64,000 nt of DNA from contig OX388325.1 of assembly GCA_947579605.1 (NCBI GenBank), positions 12,209,572 to 12,273,571 on the forward strand, given 5' to 3'. The notes under the pieces were generated by a model. The model was not told the DNA's origin and searched no databases. It was given only the letters and a program-made list of their open reading frames with translations. Of this stretch, positions 1-14,600 are shown piece after piece (within the stretch, counting starts at the first letter, position 1; the number at the start of each line of letters is the position of its first letter). The stretch is from Athripsodes cinereus (taxonomy: Eukaryota > Arthropoda > Insecta > Trichoptera > Leptoceridae). Made by a program: the position numbers and the translations under genes.

Positions 1-1336
1 ATGTTTCAGGAATGGTAGTTCCTATGTCATCCACACTCCCCTCGACAAAACTTCCCCACAGTTAATTATAATAATAATAAATTTTATTGTTAATCTTATA
101 TTGTGTTCAAAATGTAGAATCAAATATTGTTTTGTTTAATAAATGAGATAATAATAAACACTTGATGTGCGTTGCTTGGTAGTGTGACGGAAAAGATTAT
201 TGTAAATAAATAGGAATTAAGAACAGATAATCATTATAATTATAAAAATGAATCTAGTAATGTTGCCTATGTAATTGAGGTGAGAGACGTTATGTCATGT
301 GTTTTTTATAATATGTATGTGTCTTCATGGTAATGGCTAAGAAAAAAGCGATAATTTAACTTATGTATGTCTTTGTATATCAATCGCTGCATAGCTATAA
401 GTAGGTATATATAATGGCAGAAGATAAGGTAAAATATCTACCTACACTAAATAATAAATAATTCAAAAATGCTACTAAGCGAACAATAATAACAAAATAT
501 GACATGGCTAGACAGGTCCTTTTGTTATAATTAGCATGAATGAAAAATGCGAAGATGCATCGTATTCACGACATTTATTGGTTTATGGGAGTAATAGTAT
601 CAACCCTTGCTTTGGGAAGTCTATATTGGCGACATGGAATGCCTAAGAAACATGGCAATTATTATAATAATAAAAGCATTGAAATCATCCACTCAGCGGC
701 AAAGTTGAAATAGAATAATGTACAATGAGGTAGACGAAAAACAAAGGAACTACCCAGTCGGCGACACTAGGTTATAATGGCCGGTAAAATTTATCAGATA
801 TAGATCTAAAGAAAAAAAAATATTGCAAATTTGGCAGTACAATTTATTTTATTGGATCTTTAGAAAATAATTTGTATTGTAAGCAAATAATAGAAATATA
901 TTATTATGCAGAGCCCAGGCAATTTTATTACATATCTCATTGTATAAAGGGTTGTCTAGCCAGGTCGTTTTATGAATCTGTCTGTAGACAGGGTAGTAAT
1001 TGTTTCAAAGCATTTAACCACTCATAAAGAAATCGAAACAAATATAGACTTTAGGTAGATATCTATTGTAATAATTATTGCGTTGTAATCTTGAGTTTAG
1101 CGAATGACTAGGTAGGTACAAATCAGTACGCAGGTACCCACCACCATGAATATGTATGTATCTCGTAATAATTGTTAGATGTAATTACTTGTATGAGAAA
1201 TAATAACCAAATAGATCAGAGTAATTGGATGTATAAAAGTATGTGTATAATAATTAGACTACTACTGAATTAGAATCACTGATGTATTGTTTAATTAATC
1301 TTGGAAATGTATAATACAATTGAATACTTATGACCT
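1..1336. other. gene-free AT-rich stretch
   Basis: I see no coding region, RNA gene or clear repeat boundary here. The sequence is AT-rich with scattered runs of TAATAATAA type. It ends where a terminal-inverted-repeat MITE begins. Confidence 0.5.
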
Positions 1337-1804
1337 AAAGGGTCGTTCACATACGTTCACTTTCAGTGATCACTCCGGATGATCCTCCAAGATGAACAAA
1401 TGTGAACGGGCGTTTCATCGCTAGTGATCACTAGCGATGACGGAGGAAAGAGATTACCACTCGTCATAATTTTGATGAAAGGTCCTTTCACTGAAACGAC
1501 CATAAACAAGTTTATTTGTTTAATTCTCTATGAATTTGTATTGAATGTCAGAATCATGTACAAAATTATTATGCAGTCGAGAGCTATATTAATTTAATTT
1601 ATGTGTTATTTTTAATTTTTGAATTTGTTTAATTATTTTTATACGAAAATACGTCAAACTACATACAACATGACCGTGAGTGTTGACACGGCAGTGAAAG
1701 CATAGGATGAACAAATGTGAACAGACGTGTTCACTTTCGATGAACAGGTTTGACCCTGACACTCTGGATGATCATCCAAAGTGAAGCAATGTGAATGCTA
1801 CTTT
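1337..1804. mobile_element. MITE, family A, full copy
   Basis: The left end (GGGTCGTTCACATACGTTCAC, with AAA before it) and the reverse complement of the right end (AGCATTCACATTGCTTCAC) are imperfect terminal inverted repeats, followed on both sides by a GGATGATC(C/A)TCC motif. There is no coding capacity. A second copy lies at 11145-11579. Flanking TAA/TTA bases fit a PIF/Harbinger-like origin, but that assignment is inference. Confidence 0.6.
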
Positions 1805-1895
1805 AGTAATTATTGTTGCAATATTTATTATAGAGTGCTGTAAATAGACTAATATCCTGTAAAATATTTGAACGACTGATGCCAGATATTCAGAA

Positions 1896-2312
1896 TGGGC
1901 CACTTGCAGTCGTGGGGGATTTTAATAAAAATGATCGAATTCAGTAAATTTGAGGTCGGAAAACACAAATATGTCAGTTAAATTTTTTTTCATATCTAAA
2001 TTATGGAGAATTTCCAAAAATAAAACCCAAAACTTTTGACGTTTGGCAAAACACTCCAAACAGCTGATGACGTCACGGAGTCCCGTGAATCATAGTAACT
2101 TTCGCAACCACAGATTATAATCTCATACAGACATGGGACTCCGTGACGTCACAGCGCCGCCATATCGTTTTTGACCATTACGAGAAAATCCAATTTTTAA
2201 AAGCTAATATCTAAGAAAATAGTGCAAGAAAAAATAAAATAAATTGTGGTCGTGTTTCCTTCATACTAATTTACAATTTTATGCAATAAAAAAAAAATCT
2301 GCAAGTGGCCCA
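1896..2312. mobile_element. MITE with 14-bp TIRs and inner inverted repeat
   Basis: Ends are TGGGCCACTTGCAG and its exact complement CTGCAAGTGGCCCA. A second inverted repeat sits inside: TGACGTCACGGAGTCCC at about 2068-2084 and its complement at 2135-2151. The element is non-coding; superfamily unassigned. Confidence 0.6.
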
Positions 2313-2639
2313 TTATAATAATTAAATGATAACATTGATATCACGTTAAAATAAGATAGAATCATTTGTAAAAGGTATAGAGAGTTGATATTGTTGTATC
2401 AATATATGCAAATTAAATAGATAGTAATGTGACGTCTATCAGGCGAGTAGAATGTATGTATATATCGATGTAAGAATAAAATGAGAAAAACTGAATTAAT
2501 GTATCAAGAGCTAATGGGTTTTTGTAATAATGTACATTGTGATTGTGTCAATTGGAATCTTATTGCGAATTGGATCTTAAAGAAAATAATAATGTTATGT
2601 AAGTCTTGAGTGAGATGACATCAGTAGGCTGATTTGAAC

Positions 2640-3600
2640 CTAATTGGAGGGTGTTATTAGAATTAAAGGGGGTGTGAATAAGAATTCTCGGCCAGTCGAG
2701 ACAGCAACAAGTCCAGAAGGAGATGCAGGATATTCCAAGATGGAGCCCCGCCCGCGGAACCCAACTAGGCCACCAGTGTCCACTGAGCAAATATAAGCGC
2801 ATAGAAAACGCCTCGGAGTGTCCTTCTACCCAGTAGTCATTCGGTATCAAGTAGTCAGTCAGAGTAATTCGCTCTTCGACATTGTCAGTCATCAGACGAT
2901 TGAAATAAAAATCGTGAAGACTTCAGACTAGAGTCCGCGAAAAGAAAGAACCACTCCGGTATTATATCACCTCGCGATTTAATTTAAAATCTGTAATCGC
3001 GTAGGTATAACATCCAACTGCCTGGGCAAAGTTTTATTAACTGATCGAAAGAAACAAAAATAGTGACCTCTGATTTGAATAATAATTTGAATGTCTCATT
3101 AAAACCAGTGGTAATTTAAAATTTAACACTACAACGCCGGAATAGTAATCATTAGATTAATTTCACGTCAGTGTGTAAATTCCTGGTTAGACAATCGGCC
3201 AGTACGAGTAATACCTAATACCTACCATTAAAACGCGAAGAGGTCCGCGAACTTATGTAGAGCAATTACAAAATAGTATGATACTATAAATTGCTGATAG
3301 CGAAGATAAACAGAGGTACTGCTATGACTTCGATATCATCCGGTTGGCGCAATCCAGATGTGATCCCAAGAGGGCCAGCACACTAAGAGGGAAGGAAGCG
3401 TGAATAGCAGTAGGAGGAGCGAAGGTGGCACCCGCCGCATACCCGTAAATCACAGCCAGACGTATATATCCGGAGAGCAGGAGGGACAAGCGAAGATCTA
3501 AGAAGAGAAGACAGGCCAGATAATTTAATTTTTATTTTTTTATTGCCATTTTCTTTTTATTATTTGGTATTTTAAGAAGTTGTAAATGACAAACTGCTCT
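2640..3600 (+). promoter_or_regulatory. possible LTR / retrotransposon leader
   Basis: This GC-richer island carries a TATA-like AAATATAAGCG near 2789, an AATAAA-like signal near 2906 and a TGGCGCAATCCAG string near 3345 that resembles a tRNA primer-binding site after an LTR. No gag or pol frame follows and I found no second LTR, so it could be a solo or relic LTR or something else. Confidence 0.25.
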
Positions 3601-4639
3601 CACCTCACTCAAGGCTAAAGTATTGTTAGTTATTTATCCGGGGATAATTTTTATTATTATTATTAGTTGTGTGAACATGTCATATTGTTAACTTGTTAGT
3701 TAACATACCTATACATTTTCTCCTTAACTTTTGCTTATGATATTTACTCAATATTTTATATTAGAACATAACATAACATATCACACCAAAGCAAAGTATA
3801 CATAACATGTATTTTTCACCACCATTGATGGTTATAGATATATAACGATTATAAATGAATGAAAAAGGTTTCATTTAATTATTCTGTTTTGTTAAATTTA
3901 TTTCACTAAATATTATACTAGAAATGTAGTACAGATTTTTTTAATAATATTGTGAAAATTCGTTAATGGAAATAAATAAGATTGATTTGTCAAGCATTGT
4001 TGTTATTCCACCATCTACCCACTTTTAGAGGAACAATTGTCTGTAACGTGGCCCTAGAGCTAGCCGTGGTCGTGGTTGAGTGTACTACCACAACTGAAGG
4101 GAGGGCGGCACGTTACACATTATTGTCAAATATACAAATATTTTACAAAAGGCGTACATATTGCCTTGAGGCAATGTCTTCCAGTAAACCTTGACAAGGC
4201 CTTCAGCTGGAACGGAGGCGAAGAGAAAAAAAAACAAAGAGAACTGACAGCAATTAAATAAAATAATATATCCATTCTTCCTTATACTTACCATCTACTC
4301 ATGTGGTAATAGTCATCAATTCAAATAAATAAATATATATAGTGAATTTACTAGATATTAAACTGTGGCATATTACAGTGAGGTGAAGGCGGATGATGTA
4401 AAACACAGTTATTAATTATACATAATTATTTATTAAAAAAAAACCAACATTAAAAAATTACTATTAAAAAAAAAATCTCAATTAAAAAAATTATTATATC
4501 TATCTATCTAAATAAACCCCACCCCGTTTTTAAAAATGTCTTTCAAACAAAACACAAAATAGTCCGTGCACGTAATTATCTTTTATATATCATATTAATT
4601 AATTGTCTGTACCAAGAACAAAAATAAAAAAAACACAAA
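3601..4639. other. gene-free stretch
   Basis: AT-rich sequence with poly-A/T runs and a short (TATC)n tract near 4497. Small open frames around 3980-4290 overlap each other on both strands and have no recognisable product. Confidence 0.4.
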
Positions 4640-5990
4640 TCATTCCCGCTGGTTTCTCACCCATCTCGGCCATTGAGATGGGTGAGAAAAAAAAAAATAA
4701 TATAAAACAAGAATACCTATATAAATATAAAGAAAAAAAAAATAAAAGATAAAAATGTAAGCATTCACAACCATAAACCTATTTATTATATATGTATCTA
4801 AGCGAGAACTATCTACTATAAGAGATGGTGGGTTGTTTATGAGGGATTTTACTTTATGTTTGAATGAGCCTATAGTTGAAGAGGACCGAATATCATTGGG
4901 GAGGTTGTTCCAGATTCTGGTAGCATGTACGGTAAAAGAAGATCAATAAAAAGATGTACTATGAGGTGGGAATTCTAAACGACGATTATTTTGGGACCTT
5001 AACGATAGACCATGGGAAGAAAGGGGAACAAACCGTTCGAAGAGATATTGAGGAGCTTCGTGCTTAAGGATGTTATAAAGAAAGCATAGTACCTATATGT
5101 AAATTACGGGATTCCTTGTATGTTGGCCATTTGAGTTCAGCACGGAATTGAGAGATGTGGTCATATTTTCTTAGACCAAAGATAAAGCGAATGCAAGCAT
5201 TCTGCAGCCGATCCAACTTTGCACTGAGTTCTTCAGTGGTATCTAGAAAGGTGCAGTCTGCATAGAAGAGGATTGGTAGTAGAAAGGACAAAGCTACCTA
5301 TAATTCGTTTAGTGTCAATTGGAAGGAAGAATTGTAATCGTTTGAAAGAGTGTAGTCTGAAAAAGATTTTTCGACTTACCTCTTTGATATGATCTATCCA
5401 AGAAAGATTTTGATCAAATATGACACCTAGGTTTTTGACCGTTTTCGAAAGAGGGATATTAGAGTTACAGAGGGTAAGATGTGGAGGGCAGTCCATTGAA
5501 AATTTCACTATTTTGCGATTACTCCCGATGACAATGGCTTGGGTTTTAGAGGCATTGAGTAGAAGGCCATGAGAAGTGGACCAATTCGAAATAGCTTCAA
5601 GGTCGAGATTCATTATGACGAAGCCAGAAGTGGGGTTGCTTAAAGGAAAATGAGTATACAATTGGAGGTCGTCAGCGTACATATGATATTTGGTATTAAG
5701 ATTTGCTGATATGGTATCGATAAAAAGAGAAAACAGTAAAGGTGAAAGTACACCGCCTTGTGGAACTCCAGTCTGCACATTTACCCAATCAGATAATTTA
5801 TCAGACATTTTGACACATTGTTGGCGGTTAGAGAGATATGATCTGAACCAAGTTAGACAAGAGCGGGCAAAATTAAGTCTTTCAAGAAATCCTATTAGAA
5901 TATCATGATCAACTGAATTAAAGGCATTACTAAAATCTAATAAGACAAGAAGGGTGGGATTACCATTTTCCTTGGCCAGTCGAATTAATT
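4640..5990 (-). pseudogene. 5'-truncated LINE (Jockey/CR1-like RT), frameshifted
   Basis: Minus-strand translation gives a reverse transcriptase palm: upstream LLDFSNAFNSVDHDI, then GVPQGGVLSPLLF, and YADDLQLY near 5675, the catalytic box. About 5285 the frame shifts; the thumb/C-terminal part (LDRLQNACIRFIFGLRKYD) continues in another frame to about 5070. The endonuclease and ORF1 are missing, so the copy is dead. Near its 3' end, 4653-4667 and 4675-4689 form a perfect 15-bp stem with a 7-nt loop, like the 3' hairpin that reverse transcriptases of CR1/L2-type LINEs recognise (that link is inference). Confidence 0.8.
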
Positions 5991-6179
5991 ATAACCGTTA
6001 ATGTTCCTAAAGGTTTTACAATATTTCTTTTAGCTCTCAGCTATTTTTAGGTGAATTATCTTCACTAAACCTTGGTTTTTTTCCGCGGCACAAAAACTAA
6101 TCACCACGGTACACCAGTGTGCCGCGGCACATGCTTTGCGGAACAATCCTCTAAAGTCTAAAATGTTAAATGATAAAAG

Positions 6180-7807
<1,628 letters not shown>

Positions 7808-10060
7808 TTACTTACACTCGAAAGGTTTTACACCGCTGTGAATTCTTTTATGTGTTTTCAAGTCACTAGATCGACGAAATTTTTTCATACAAATATTACA
7901 CTCGAAAGGTTTTTCTCCACTGTGAATTTTTTTATGATAATTCAAATGATGATATTGCCTAAACTTTTTCATACAAATATTACACTCGAATGGTTTTTCA
8001 CCACTGTGAATTCTTTTATGCGTTATCAAACTAGTAGAACAACTAAACTTTTTCATACAAATATTACACTCGAAAGGTTTTTCTCCACTGTGAATTCTTT
8101 TATGTCTCTCGAAATTATTAGTGTTACTAAACTTTTTCATACAAATATTACACTCGAAAGGTTTTTCTCCAGTGTGATTTCTTTTATGCGTTATCAAACT
8201 AGTAGAACGACTAAACTTTTTCATACAAATATAACACTCGAATGGTTTTTCACCACTGTGAATTCTTTTATGCATTATCAAACTAGTAGAACTACTAAAC
8301 TTTTTCATACAAATATTACACTCGAAAGGTTTTTCTCCACTGTGAATTCTTTTATGCAATATCAAGTCACTAGATTGACTAAACTTTTTCATACAAATAT
8401 TACACTCGAAAGGTTTTTCTCCGCTGTGATTTCTTTTATGCGTTATCAAACTAGTAGAACTACTAAACTTTTTCATACAAATATTACACTCGAATGGTTT
8501 TTCACCACTGTGAATTCTTTTATGCGTTATCAAACTAGTAGAACAACTAAACTTTTTCATACAAATATTACACTCGAATGGTTTTTCACCACTGTGAATT
8601 CTTTTATGCGTTATAAAACTAGAAGAAAAACTAAACTTTTTCATACAAATATTACACTCAAAAGGTTTTTCTCCACTGTGATTTCTTTTATGCGTTATCA
8701 AACTAGAAGAACTACTAAACTTTTTCAAACAAATATTACACTCGAATGGTTTTTCAGCACTGTGAATTCTTTTATGTTCCGTTAAACCACCAGATTGTTT
8801 AAACTTTTTCATACAAATATTACACTCGAAAGGTTTTTCTCCACTGTGAATTCTTTTATGCGATATCAAATGACCAGATTGACTAAACTTTTTCATACAA
8901 ATACTACAGTCGAAAGGTTTTTCTCCACTGTGATTTCTTTTATGCGTTATCAAACTAGTAGAACGACTAAACTTCTTCATACAAATATTACACTCGAATG
9001 GTTTTTCACCACTGTGAATTCTTTTATGCGTTATCAAACTAGTAGAACGACTAAACTTTTTCATACAAATATTACACTCGAAAGGTTTTTCTCCACTGTG
9101 AATTCTTTTATGCGATATCAAATGACTAGCTTGAATAAACTTTTTCATACAAATACTACAGTCGAAAGGTTTTTCTCCACTGTGATTTCTTTTATGCGTT
9201 ATCAAACTAGTAGAACGACTAAACTTCTTCATACAAATATTACACTCGAATGGTTTTTCACCACTGTGAATTCTTTTATGCGTTATCAAACTAGTAGAAC
9301 GACTAAACTTCTTCATACAAATATTACACTCGAAAGGTTTTTCTCCACTGTGAATTCTTTTATGCGATATCAAATGACTAGATTGACTAAACTTTTTCAT
9401 ACAAATATTACACTCGAAAGGTTTTTCTCCACTGTGATTTCTTTTATGCGTTATCAAACTAGTAGAACTACTAAACTTTTTCATACAAATATTACACTCG
9501 AATGGTTTTTCACCACTGTGAATTCTTTTATGTCTCTTTAAACTACCAGATTCACTAAACTTTTTCATACAAATATTACACTCAAAAGGTTTTTCACCAC
9601 TGTGTATTATTCGAGGTTTCTTCATATTGCTTAAAGTACTGAAGTTTTTTAAGCAAATATTAGACGTGAATGTACTTGAACTAACTTTTAACGATTTTGC
9701 CAATCTCTTGCTTTTCATATTGTGAACATTTCTAGGCCTCATTTCCTTCATATGAGTTTGATTACTTGGACCTGCTGCACACTCTGTAAGTGGAGAAGAT
9801 GTACTGGCCACTGTCACAGTGTTGGCTCTCTCACATTCAACTTTTATATCAGGTTCATGTATATCAATATCACCATACGGAACTGCATATCCAATGTCAC
9901 AGCTATCTTCTTCAACAGGTTCACATTTCACTTCGATATTCTCCAAAAAGGCTTCGATATCATCGTCCTCAGGTACACATATTTGCATGTCACACAAGAC
10001 GCACTTCTCCTCTCGGCAGTCTGCAATGTTGTGTTCATCAGTACTGGTTCCCTCCATCAT
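7808..10060 (-). CDS. poly-C2H2 zinc-finger protein, 21 fingers
   Basis: A 750-residue single-exon frame starting at a double ATG (10060 and 10057). The N-terminus has no ZAD; it is acidic with Cys pairs ([14 protein letters not shown]) and about 150 residues of linker, then one degenerate finger and 21 tandem C2H2 fingers joined by [16 protein letters not shown] linkers. C2H2 arrays with TGEKP-like linkers bind DNA, so a nuclear regulator is expected. Fingers are nearly identical; helix positions vary among a few types ([36 protein letters not shown]). The frame ends just after the first residues of another finger (FECK then stop) because of a 4-bp insertion that recurs in the decayed array downstream, so this is probably a truncated C-terminus. 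The GTAAGTA made by the insertion is also a good splice-donor match. No intron is visible. Confidence 0.8.
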   Translation of the reverse strand: MMEGTSTDEHNIADCREEKCVLCDMQICVPEDDDIEAFLENIEVKCEPVEEDSCDIGYAVPYGDIDIHEPDIKVECERANTVTVASTSSPLTECAAGPSNQTHMKEMRPRNVHNMKSKRLAKSLKVSSSTFTSNICLKNFSTLSNMKKPRIIHSGEKPFECNICMKKFSESGSLKRHKRIHSGEKPFECNICMKKFSSSTSLITHKRNHSGEKPFECNICMKKFSQSSHLISHKRIHSGEKPFECNICMKKFSRSTSLITHKRIHSGEKPFECNICMKKFSRSTSLITHKRNHSGEKPFDCSICMKKFIQASHLISHKRIHSGEKPFECNICMKKFSRSTSLITHKRIHSGEKPFECNICMKKFSRSTSLITHKRNHSGEKPFDCSICMKKFSQSGHLISHKRIHSGEKPFECNICMKKFKQSGGLTEHKRIHSAEKPFECNICLKKFSSSSSLITHKRNHSGEKPFECNICMKKFSFSSSFITHKRIHSGEKPFECNICMKKFSCSTSLITHKRIHSGEKPFECNICMKKFSSSTSLITHKRNHSGEKPFECNICMKKFSQSSDLILHKRIHSGEKPFECNICMKKFSSSTSLIMHKRIHSGEKPFECYICMKKFSRSTSLITHKRNHTGEKPFECNICMKKFSNTNNFERHKRIHSGEKPFECNICMKKFSCSTSLITHKRIHSGEKPFECNICMKKFRQYHHLNYHKKIHSGEKPFECNICMKKFRRSSDLKTHKRIHSGVKPFECK

Positions 10061-11144
10061 TCCCTAGATGATGATGGTAATCGTATTTTGGGATTTTTTA
10101 CTGTAATGCTTTATAACCACGGAGTATAATGCGTTCAGTATCACGTATGCACGTGCCTTAGGCTTGTGTAGTAGGTACATGTACTAAGTACTATTAGAAA
10201 TTAGTTCACAGTACTGTACTAGAACGAGCTATTCCCTATCTTAAGTCGTTCTTTTAGGGCCGCGATATCCAAAACGTTAACCAAGTAGCTAGCTTGTTGT
10301 CAAGAGTTAACCATAAGTTAATTCAAGAAATGGTGATATCCTATGTCTGTTACGGAGATAACAAGTGGTTATTTATAACCACCCGATTTTCATGAGTTAA
10401 CTATCGAATCCAGAAGTTAACTTTGAGAATGAATATTTTTTTCGTCTGTAGATGGTGCTATATATGTCATCAATTTGACAGTTACATAGTTTGTCATTTT
10501 GGTTTGAGAATATTGTGTTATAATAATATAATATATTGATCAAAACTGAATAATTATCTTCATAATAATGTTGATACATCATCCGATGAACAATATTATT
10601 GATACTTTCAAAACACTCGTCAACATAAGCAACACGTTAAAATTTAAAATGGCGGCTCCAAACAACCAGTGAAGTGTCAAATAACTTCCCTAGTGTTGCC
10701 ACTCGTACGACAAAAGTGCGTAAAAATTAAATTTCAACCGATTTGTACTAAGGTATTGCCATATGTGAATACTGTTTACATCACTACAGAAAGTTAATCT
10801 CTGGTTAAGTAACCATTGTAAATTATTTTTATGATATCACCAAACGCCGAACATGAACAAGTTAACTCATAACAGTTGATTACTTAACCACTGGTTATAT
10901 TCCCATTCCCATAATCGGACAGAAATGAAGATGAAGCGATGCCGATGACTTTCGGCACCTCCGCTCGGTGCCACCCGGTTTATCTCGGAACACGAGACGT
11001 GTGCCAGTGAGATAGTTGACGTGATGATTGTATGGAGGATTATAGCAACACCACCTTAAGTGCCTTCTCTTTTGCCTCTTATTAGTTCTGTGACGTTATA
11101 TTTAGTACAAAAAATAGATCAGATAGATTGGAACGCCCCCTTAA
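10061..11144. other. gene-free upstream region, possible relic MITE
   Basis: Upstream of the finger gene. Between about 10260 and 10920 the motifs GTTAAC and AACCA/TGGTTA recur in both orientations near the two sides (AACGTTAACCAAGT left, ACTTAACCACTGGTTA right), which suggests an old inverted-repeat element. No coding frame is convincing. Confidence 0.3.
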
Positions 11145-11579
11145 AGGGGCGTTCACATTTGTTCACTTTCAGTGATCACTCCGGATGATCCTCCAAGATG
11201 AACAAGCGTTTCATCAATAGTGATTACTAGCGATGACGGAGGAAAGAGATTACCACTCGTCATAATTTTGATGAAAGGACCTTTCACTGAAACGACCATA
11301 AACAAGTTTCATCTTATTATTTGTTTTATTCTCTATGAATTTGTATTGAATGTGAGAATCATGTACAAAATTATTATGCAGTCGAGAGCTATATTAATTT
11401 ATTTTAAGTGTTATTTTTCATTTTTGAATTTGTTCAATTATTTTTATAAGAAAATACGTCAAACTACATACAACATGAGTGAGAGTGTATACATGGCAGT
11501 GAAAGCATAGGATGAACAAATGTGAACAGACGTGTTCACTTTCGATGAACAGGTTTGACCCTGACACTCTGGATGATCA
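11145..11579. mobile_element. MITE, family A, copy cut at the LINE junction
   Basis: Closely matches the element at 1337-1804 from its left end (GGGGCGTTCACATTTGTTCAC) through GACACTCTGGATGATCAT. There it stops at a (CT)n run that is the 3' tail of the minus-strand LINE. The missing right end (CCAAAGTGAAGCAATGTGAA in the other copy) is not found beyond the far end of the LINE. Confidence 0.75.
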
Positions 11580-11697
11580 TCTCTCTCTCTCTTTTTATTT
11601 TGTTGGCTTTCACCCTTGAGGGTGTTCCTAGCCAGAAACTGCAAGTAAAAATTATTAGATCATCAAAAAATCAGGAAAAAATACAAAAATTCAACAT

Positions 11698-14600
11698 TCA
11701 AAGTTTCATCAAATGGGTCTTGAGGAACAGGACAAGGAGTTTGAAAATGTTTTGGTCTCTAGAACTCAAGAGCAAGGAAATATTTGTAGGTAGTGGAACC
11801 CTGTAATGTGCCAGGTCATTAATCAAAGTTGGGTAGATGTTGTTGATCGGGCATTCGAAAAATAAATGATCAAGATCCTCCTCCTCTTGGCAGTCGCACA
11901 GAGGAGAGTCGATAACGTGGATTCTGTATAGATGGGATCTGGTACAGCAATGAGCTAATCTCATTCTGCAGATTGTGGAGGTGTCAGCCTTACTCATTAA
12001 AATTTCTGAAAACCAGGGTTTCATTGACACATCGGGTTGGATTAAGGCATACTTTCTTCCTTTGAGTTGACTGGTCTCTGACCATACTGCCTGCCAGGAC
12101 TGGATGAGATTCCGGTCAAATAATAAGGTGTAATCAGAGGCTGAAACAGATCCAGATGGATTAGGGAGGTCCGTAGCCAATTTGGCTAAAAGATCTACCG
12201 CCTCGTTGCCCGGGATACCGCAGTGACTTGGGATCCAGCCCAAAACCACGTCTACACCCGAAGTCTGAAGTTTATGTAGGAGGTCTCTAATTTCTAAGGA
12301 TAATAGATCATCTGGTCTGGATAATGCAGGAGAGAGAAGGGCCTGGAGAGCACTTTGAGAGTCACTGAGTATGAGAGTTTTAACCTTGAGCTGGCGAATG
12401 GTCAGAGCCCTTAGAGCTTCTCTGATAGCAAGACATTCCGCTGTGAAAACCGACGACTCGTCTCTGAGCCTGAACATTTTATTGGTGTTGTCTTCAAAAA
12501 GGAAGGCGGCCCCTGTACGACCTCTATCACTTTTCGAGCCGTCTGTATAGATTAGATGCCAGTCGTGCCAATCAGAATCAATAATTGATTTAAAAATACG
12601 AGGTGCGAATGTGCCATTACTGACACCCAGATTGAGAATAACTTTTGGTTTAAAACTTAGAGTGGAAAATGACATAGAGTATACAGGAAGAACTGCGAAG
12701 CTCTCCAACAAGGGAGTTTGGATTTTTCTATAGCTAGTAACAAGAGTCGGTGGATCTTTACCTCTCCATACCGGTAAATGGGTTACCAAGTAAGAGAGGA
12801 GCTGAAGTTTGTGAGACAGCGGGTGATCGATGATTCGCAAGATTTTGACTAAAAATCTGTCACATACGAGCTGTCTGCGTAGTTCAAGTGGGGGGTCTGC
12901 AGCCTCTACCTGTAAGGCGTTGACAGGGGAGGATCTCATCGCACCCGTAATCAACCGAAGAGACTGAGACTGGATCCGGTCCAGTCTCAACAAGTTTTTT
13001 TTGGAAGTTGGGGCTATTAAGAAGGATCCAAAGTCCAAGTGGCTGCGGATAAATGCAGTGTAGAAAATTTTTTGTGTCGAGGGGTGGCAACCCCACCAGA
13101 CCCTGGAAACGGCTCTCATGACATTGAGACCGGCCTGACACTTGGAGTGTAAGTGTTCAATGAAAGAATTCCATCTAAGACCAGAGTCCAATATGACCCC
13201 CAGGAATCTTATTTTGTTAACAGAATTGATCAACTGTTGGTCAACTTTAACTTTCAGGAGGACTGGATGGAGCTTTCTGGAGAATACAATGCTTTTACAT
13301 TTCTGGGAGGAAAGTGTAAAACCGTGGTCTGACATCCAACAGTTCAGAGAAGAAAGTGAAGATTGCAAGGAGGCCTGGAGGGTGTCTATGGATTTATTTG
13401 AGCTATAAACGAACAGATCATCCGCGTATTGTAGAATTTGGATATCCGAGGATAAGGACTGCGAGATATCATGTGTGTACAAGTTGAATAGAATGGGAGA
13501 GAGCACTGAGCCCTGCGGCAATCCTCTGTGAACAGTTCTCCTGATAGGAGGATGATTACGGGCATTAATTATCAGTTCACGTCCAGATAGAAGATTGCGG
13601 ATAAAGGAGGAGAGGGTAGGAGGAATGCCCAAATGATCAAGCTTTGCACACAATTTAGGAATAATAACATTATCAAAAGCACTATTGATGTCCAAGCATA
13701 CACCTCCCAAGAGCTCTCTCTTGGATAAGGATACGTGGACATCTGTGACCAAGGTGGCTACGCTGTCCATGACTCCCATTCTCTTCCTGAAGCCGAATAG
13801 GCAAGGAGGCAACTTCCTGTTACCTTCTATGAACCAATCTAGCCGATTTTTCACCATGTGTTCTGTAGTTTTGGCTATTGCTGAGGAGAGTGCAATTGGT
13901 CGATATGATTGGCCCAGGTTAGGGTCAGCTTCAGCTTTCAAGATTGGAACAATGATCTGAGTCTTCCACGAGCAAGGTAATTTGCCTGTAATGAAAATAG
14001 TGTTAATAATGTTGAGTAAATATTCTAGTGAAACCGTTTGTAGTCTTTGTAAAAGGCTGTACGTTATTCCATCGATTCCCGGGGATGTATCCGAAGTGCA
14101 GGTCAGGACTAGCCTTAGTTCTTTGTCGCTGAACTCCTTGTCAATCTCTCCAAGAGGAGGGTGGGAATAGGAATGAGAAATTTCATTATGATTTGGCACT
14201 GAAGGGGGGGCTAGTCTGTCCGCGAATTCAAGGATCCATTTGTCTGAGGATGGATGGAGTTTAGGAGGTGAGAATACCCCTCTAAATCTCTTAATATTGT
14301 CCCAGATCCTAGAAAGCGGTGTGTCAGGGGACAAAGAGGAACAGAAGTCTTTCCAACCCTGCTTTTTTTTATTTTTCAAGGTTCTTTTGGTTTTGGCCTC
14401 GACATGTTTAAAGTGAATGAAATTATCCTGGGTTTTGTTCCGTCTGAAAACGAGCGCCGCAAGTCTCCTATCGTTAACTGCGTTCTCACAATCTTGGTCC
14501 CACCAAGGGGCAGGGGGAGGTCTGCGGAGTTTTCTCTCAGATTTTTTTGGAATTGAAGACTCGACAGATTCGGTTATAAGTTCTACGAATTGTTCGTAGC

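Noticed and set aside
7838..9541. Long open frames (315 and 248 codons) on the plus strand opposite the zinc-finger gene
   Set aside because: They are antisense shadows of the 84-bp finger repeat (recurring [20 protein letters not shown]); the minus-strand reading has perfect zinc-finger spacing.
13685..14170. Plus-strand ORFs inside the LINE
   Set aside because: Antisense to the intact reverse-transcriptase domain; no recognisable product.
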